Assembly: GCF_016756535.1 (NCBI RefSeq)
Contig: NZ_AP023248.1
Coordinates: 1-64,000 of the forward strand
Direction: 5' to 3'
Origin: Mesorhizobium sp. 131-2-1
GTDB lineage: Bacteria > Pseudomonadota > Alphaproteobacteria > Rhizobiales > Rhizobiaceae
Length of the DNA: 64,000 nt
The notes beneath the pieces are model-generated. The model was not told the DNA's origin. It did no database searches and saw only the letters and a list, made by a program, of their open reading frames with translations. Below, piece by piece: positions 62,701-64,000 of the stretch. Each line of letters opens with the position of its first letter. Within the stretch, counting starts at the first letter, position 1. The translations under genes were made by a program, and so were the position numbers.

Positions 62701-64000
62701 TGGCATCGACCGGCTTGCCGTCGAGAATCGCCCAGGCTTGGCCAACCTCGCCGAGACCCAGAGTTTTATGGACGACGACAAGCGCGTGCTGATTTTTTCA
62801 GAGGCCGGCGGCACCGGTCGCTCCTACCACGCCGATCTCGGGGCGCGAAACCAGAGGCTGCGCAAGCACTATCTGCTCGAAGCCGGCTGGCGCGCCGACA
62901 ACGCCATCCAGGGTCTCGGACGGACCCACCGCACAAATCAGAAGCAACCGCCGTTGTTCCGGCCGATGGCCGCCAATGTGAAGGCGGGCAAGCGCTTCCT
63001 GTCAACCATAGCGCGACGTCTCGACACGCTGGGCGCGATCACACGCGGCCAGCGCCAGACTGGCGGGGCAGGGCTGTTCCGTGCCGAAGACAATCTCGAG
63101 AGCCCGTACGCGCGGGCCGCACTTCGCCAATTCTACATGCTGCTGCATCAGGGCAAGATCGAAGGTTGTTCGCTCACGACCTTCGAGACCGTGACCGGGC
63201 TGTCTTTAACGACCGACGAGGGCGGGTTGCGCGACGAGCTGCCGCCGATCACGACCTGGCTCAACCGCCTGCTGGCGCTGCGCATCGAAACACAGAACCT
63301 GCTGTTCGAAGTGTTCGAGCAGTTGATGACGGCGAAGGTCGAGGCCGCGATCGCTGCCGGCTCCTATGACAAAGGTCTGGAGACGATTGCGGCGGAGAGC
63401 ATCGTCGTCACCGATCGTCGCACCGTCTACATGCATCCGGTCTCGGGCGCGCAGTCGCATGTGCTGACCGTCGCGCGCAGGGACCGTATTCGGCCGCTCG
63501 GTCTGGTCGATGCGCTGGCGATCACCCGCGCGGAGCCACAATCTGTTCTGTTGGTGAACACGCGGTCGAACCGCGCGGCGATACAGCTGCCGACGGCGAG
63601 CCTGATGCTCGACGACGGCACGATAGAGCATCGCGTACGCCTGCTGCGGCCGACGGACGAGGTGCGCTTCGGTCTCGACGCCCTTGCCGAAACCCACTGG
63701 CAGCCCGCCGACCGAAAACTTTTCTGCGACCTGTGGCAAGCAGAAGTCGCCGCCCTCCCGGAGTTCACCACCAGCACCTTCCACATCGTGACGGGTCTGC
63801 TGCTCCCGATCTGGCGTCGGCTGCCGGACCATGATTGTCAGGTCTACCGGATCCAGACCGATGCCGGCGAACGCATCATCGGGCGTCACATTGCGCCGAC
63901 CCTTGTCACGACCATGTTCCGCAATCTGGGGCTCGATAATGTACCGGCGCTCGCACCGGACGATGCATGGACCGGCTTGGTCGAGGGCAGGATCGAGTTA
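59783..64000 (+). CDS. Strawberry-notch-type helicase with N-terminal methyltransferase domain, 3' truncated
   Basis: Open from ATG 59783 to the window end, 1406 residues without a stop. An N-terminal class I methyltransferase shows the SAM loop LEPSAGTGLLA (about residue 154) and the catalytic NPPF in MNPPFS (about 219), as in N6-adenine enzymes. A superfamily 2 helicase core follows: Walker A GDGTGCGKGRQ (about 532), DEAH in VFDEAHAM (about 641), motif III SATGA, and motif VI QGLGRTHR (about 1043). This is the plasmid strawberry-notch family, unlike restriction enzymes in lacking a nuclease in the visible part. It may protect or control replicon DNA. Confidence 0.92.
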   Translation, partial: MNIVSTTSIVARTAASLAAPAQDAVNNAQAIHQAAKHLLPFLEQGEPVTTAALRTAMTTSFGGSDAQGFWVWKDAYESLEVAQVLFLRRFGPAILSRSTTPQAMLAMMKRIADLLPTHTRRSDESQAMQQLSTPLPLAFVTAHAAAIASCDLVLEPSAGTGLLAVHAEMARASIAVNELAATRADLLDLLFRRLPVSRHDAAHIDDHLDAAIEPSVVLMNPPFSVGAYVDGHVADAAWRHLSSAFARLRAGGRLVAITGTGLSPENPKWRPAFEGLQQRGTVIFNAAIDGRVYARHGTTTETRLTIIDKVPATDPTGFVPSPGKATDVETLLSWITDLPPRAPGGFPDSIGAFSSGILRNAAMHMGARSGAALAPLAVSRAAPKTIQSVRPIARAKPARQVMANSTPAVPLAYELRDWMPEQGGRLTDTIYEPYALQSIDIPRAKPHPTPLVQSAAMAAVAPPKPSYRPLLPDAIIDEGLLSDAQLESVIYAGEAHCGHLTGAWTVDETCDVVSAAPEGVANAVRFRRGWFLGDGTGCGKGRQVAGIILDNWLQGRRRAIWISKSDKLLEDAQRDWAALGQEKLLVQPLSRYRQGTPIRLAEGILFTTYATLRSQEREGKKSRIAQILDWVGKDFDGVIVFDEAHAMANAAGGKGERGGVAPSQQGRAGLRLQHALPDARVVYVSATGATAVENLSYAQRLGIWGSEDFPFANRAEFVAAIEDGGVAAMEVLARDLKSLGLYTARSLSYDGVEYDLLEHTLTEEQIRIYNAYADAFQVIHNNLTAALKAANITSEAGTLNRNAKSAARSAFESTKQRFFSHLITSMMTPTLIGVIEQDLADGHSAVVQIVSTGEALMERRLAEIPTEEWSDLHVDITPREYVGGYLMHSFPTQLFEEYSDAEGNVYSRPVHDEDGNPVRCREAVRRRDEMIEKLGSLPPVGSALDQILHHFGTDTVAEVTGRSRRIVKNTGRDGIDRLAVENRPGLANLAETQSFMDDDKRVLIFSEAGGTGRSYHADLGARNQRLRKHYLLEAGWRADNAIQGLGRTHRTNQKQPPLFRPMAANVKAGKRFLSTIARRLDTLGAITRGQRQTGGAGLFRAEDNLESPYARAALRQFYMLLHQGKIEGCSLTTFETVTGLSLTTDEGGLRDELPPITTWLNRLLALRIETQNLLFEVFEQLMTAKVEAAIAAGSYDKGLETIAAESIVVTDRRTVYMHPVSGAQSHVLTVARRDRIRPLGLVDALAITRAEPQSVLLVNTRSNRAAIQLPTASLMLDDGTIEHRVRLLRPTDEVRFGLDALAETHWQPADRKLFCDLWQAEVAALPEFTTSTFHIVTGLLLPIWRRLPDHDCQVYRIQTDAGERIIGRHIAPTLVTTMFRNLGLDNVPALAPDDAWTGLVEGRIEL

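Overview
The window looks like part of a large repABC replicon (megaplasmid or chromid) of a Rhizobiales bacterium, most likely Mesorhizobium or a close relative. The evidence is the repA-repB-repC operon with its antisense RNA, two MucR/Ros regulators, five DUF982 proteins, a SyrB-like gene, a ROSE-type RNA thermometer on small heat shock genes, a plasmid ScpB-DUF1403 pair and high-GC codon use. No sequence search was possible, so family names rest on motifs recognised by eye.

Layout. 1-8.7 kb: the end of a bufferin-type cluster (DUF692 oxidase, DUF2063 partner, DoxX), small membrane and zinc-ribbon proteins, an ECF sigma/anti-sigma pair, a MarR-DUF4336 operon, a CheY-like receiver without its usual aspartate, an SH3 protein and the first DUF982 gene. 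8.7-12.8 kb: an exported protein, a graveyard of gene fragments (BKACE, ATP-dependent DNA ligase), MucR copy 1 and a site-2 protease with CBS domains.

13-32.5 kb is a defence island with seven TIR-domain proteins. Around a 71-bp divergent promoter region lie two paralogous TIR-Nmad2 cassettes. The left arm adds a membrane patatin phospholipase and a ThsB-like TIR. The right arm is a tightly coupled operon of dTMP-kinase-like, TIR, Nmad2, MazG-like and uracil-DNA-glycosylase-like genes. Next come a TIR / TIR / SLOG-like operon resembling Thoeris but without a recognisable effector, an operon of two very large exported proteins followed by a TIR protein, and a lone TIR gene. The two-armed TIR-Nmad2-nucleotide-metabolism locus is my main candidate for an undescribed system.

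32.5-43 kb is the replicon maintenance region: ScpB and DUF1403, a TacA-TacT-like toxin-antitoxin pair, a tyrosine recombinase with a perfect 11-7-11 Xer/dif-like site about 1 kb away, a VapC remnant, a 1.7-kb gene-free segment with six dispersed 16-bp parS-like palindromes, and repABC with its counter-transcribed RNA. 43-52 kb is a stress cassette: two Hsp20 genes under a ROSE element, an NDUFS4-like protein, four DUF982 genes, usg, CIRCE-controlled groESL and MucR copy 2.

52.6-64 kb is a plasmid-backbone block (DUF932, large ParB-like protein, DUF1419, DUF1173, and a methyltransferase-helicase of the strawberry-notch type that runs off the end). It includes a SyrB-like gene broken by one extra G in a G5 tract. 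No tRNA, rRNA, CRISPR array or intact insertion sequence was seen.
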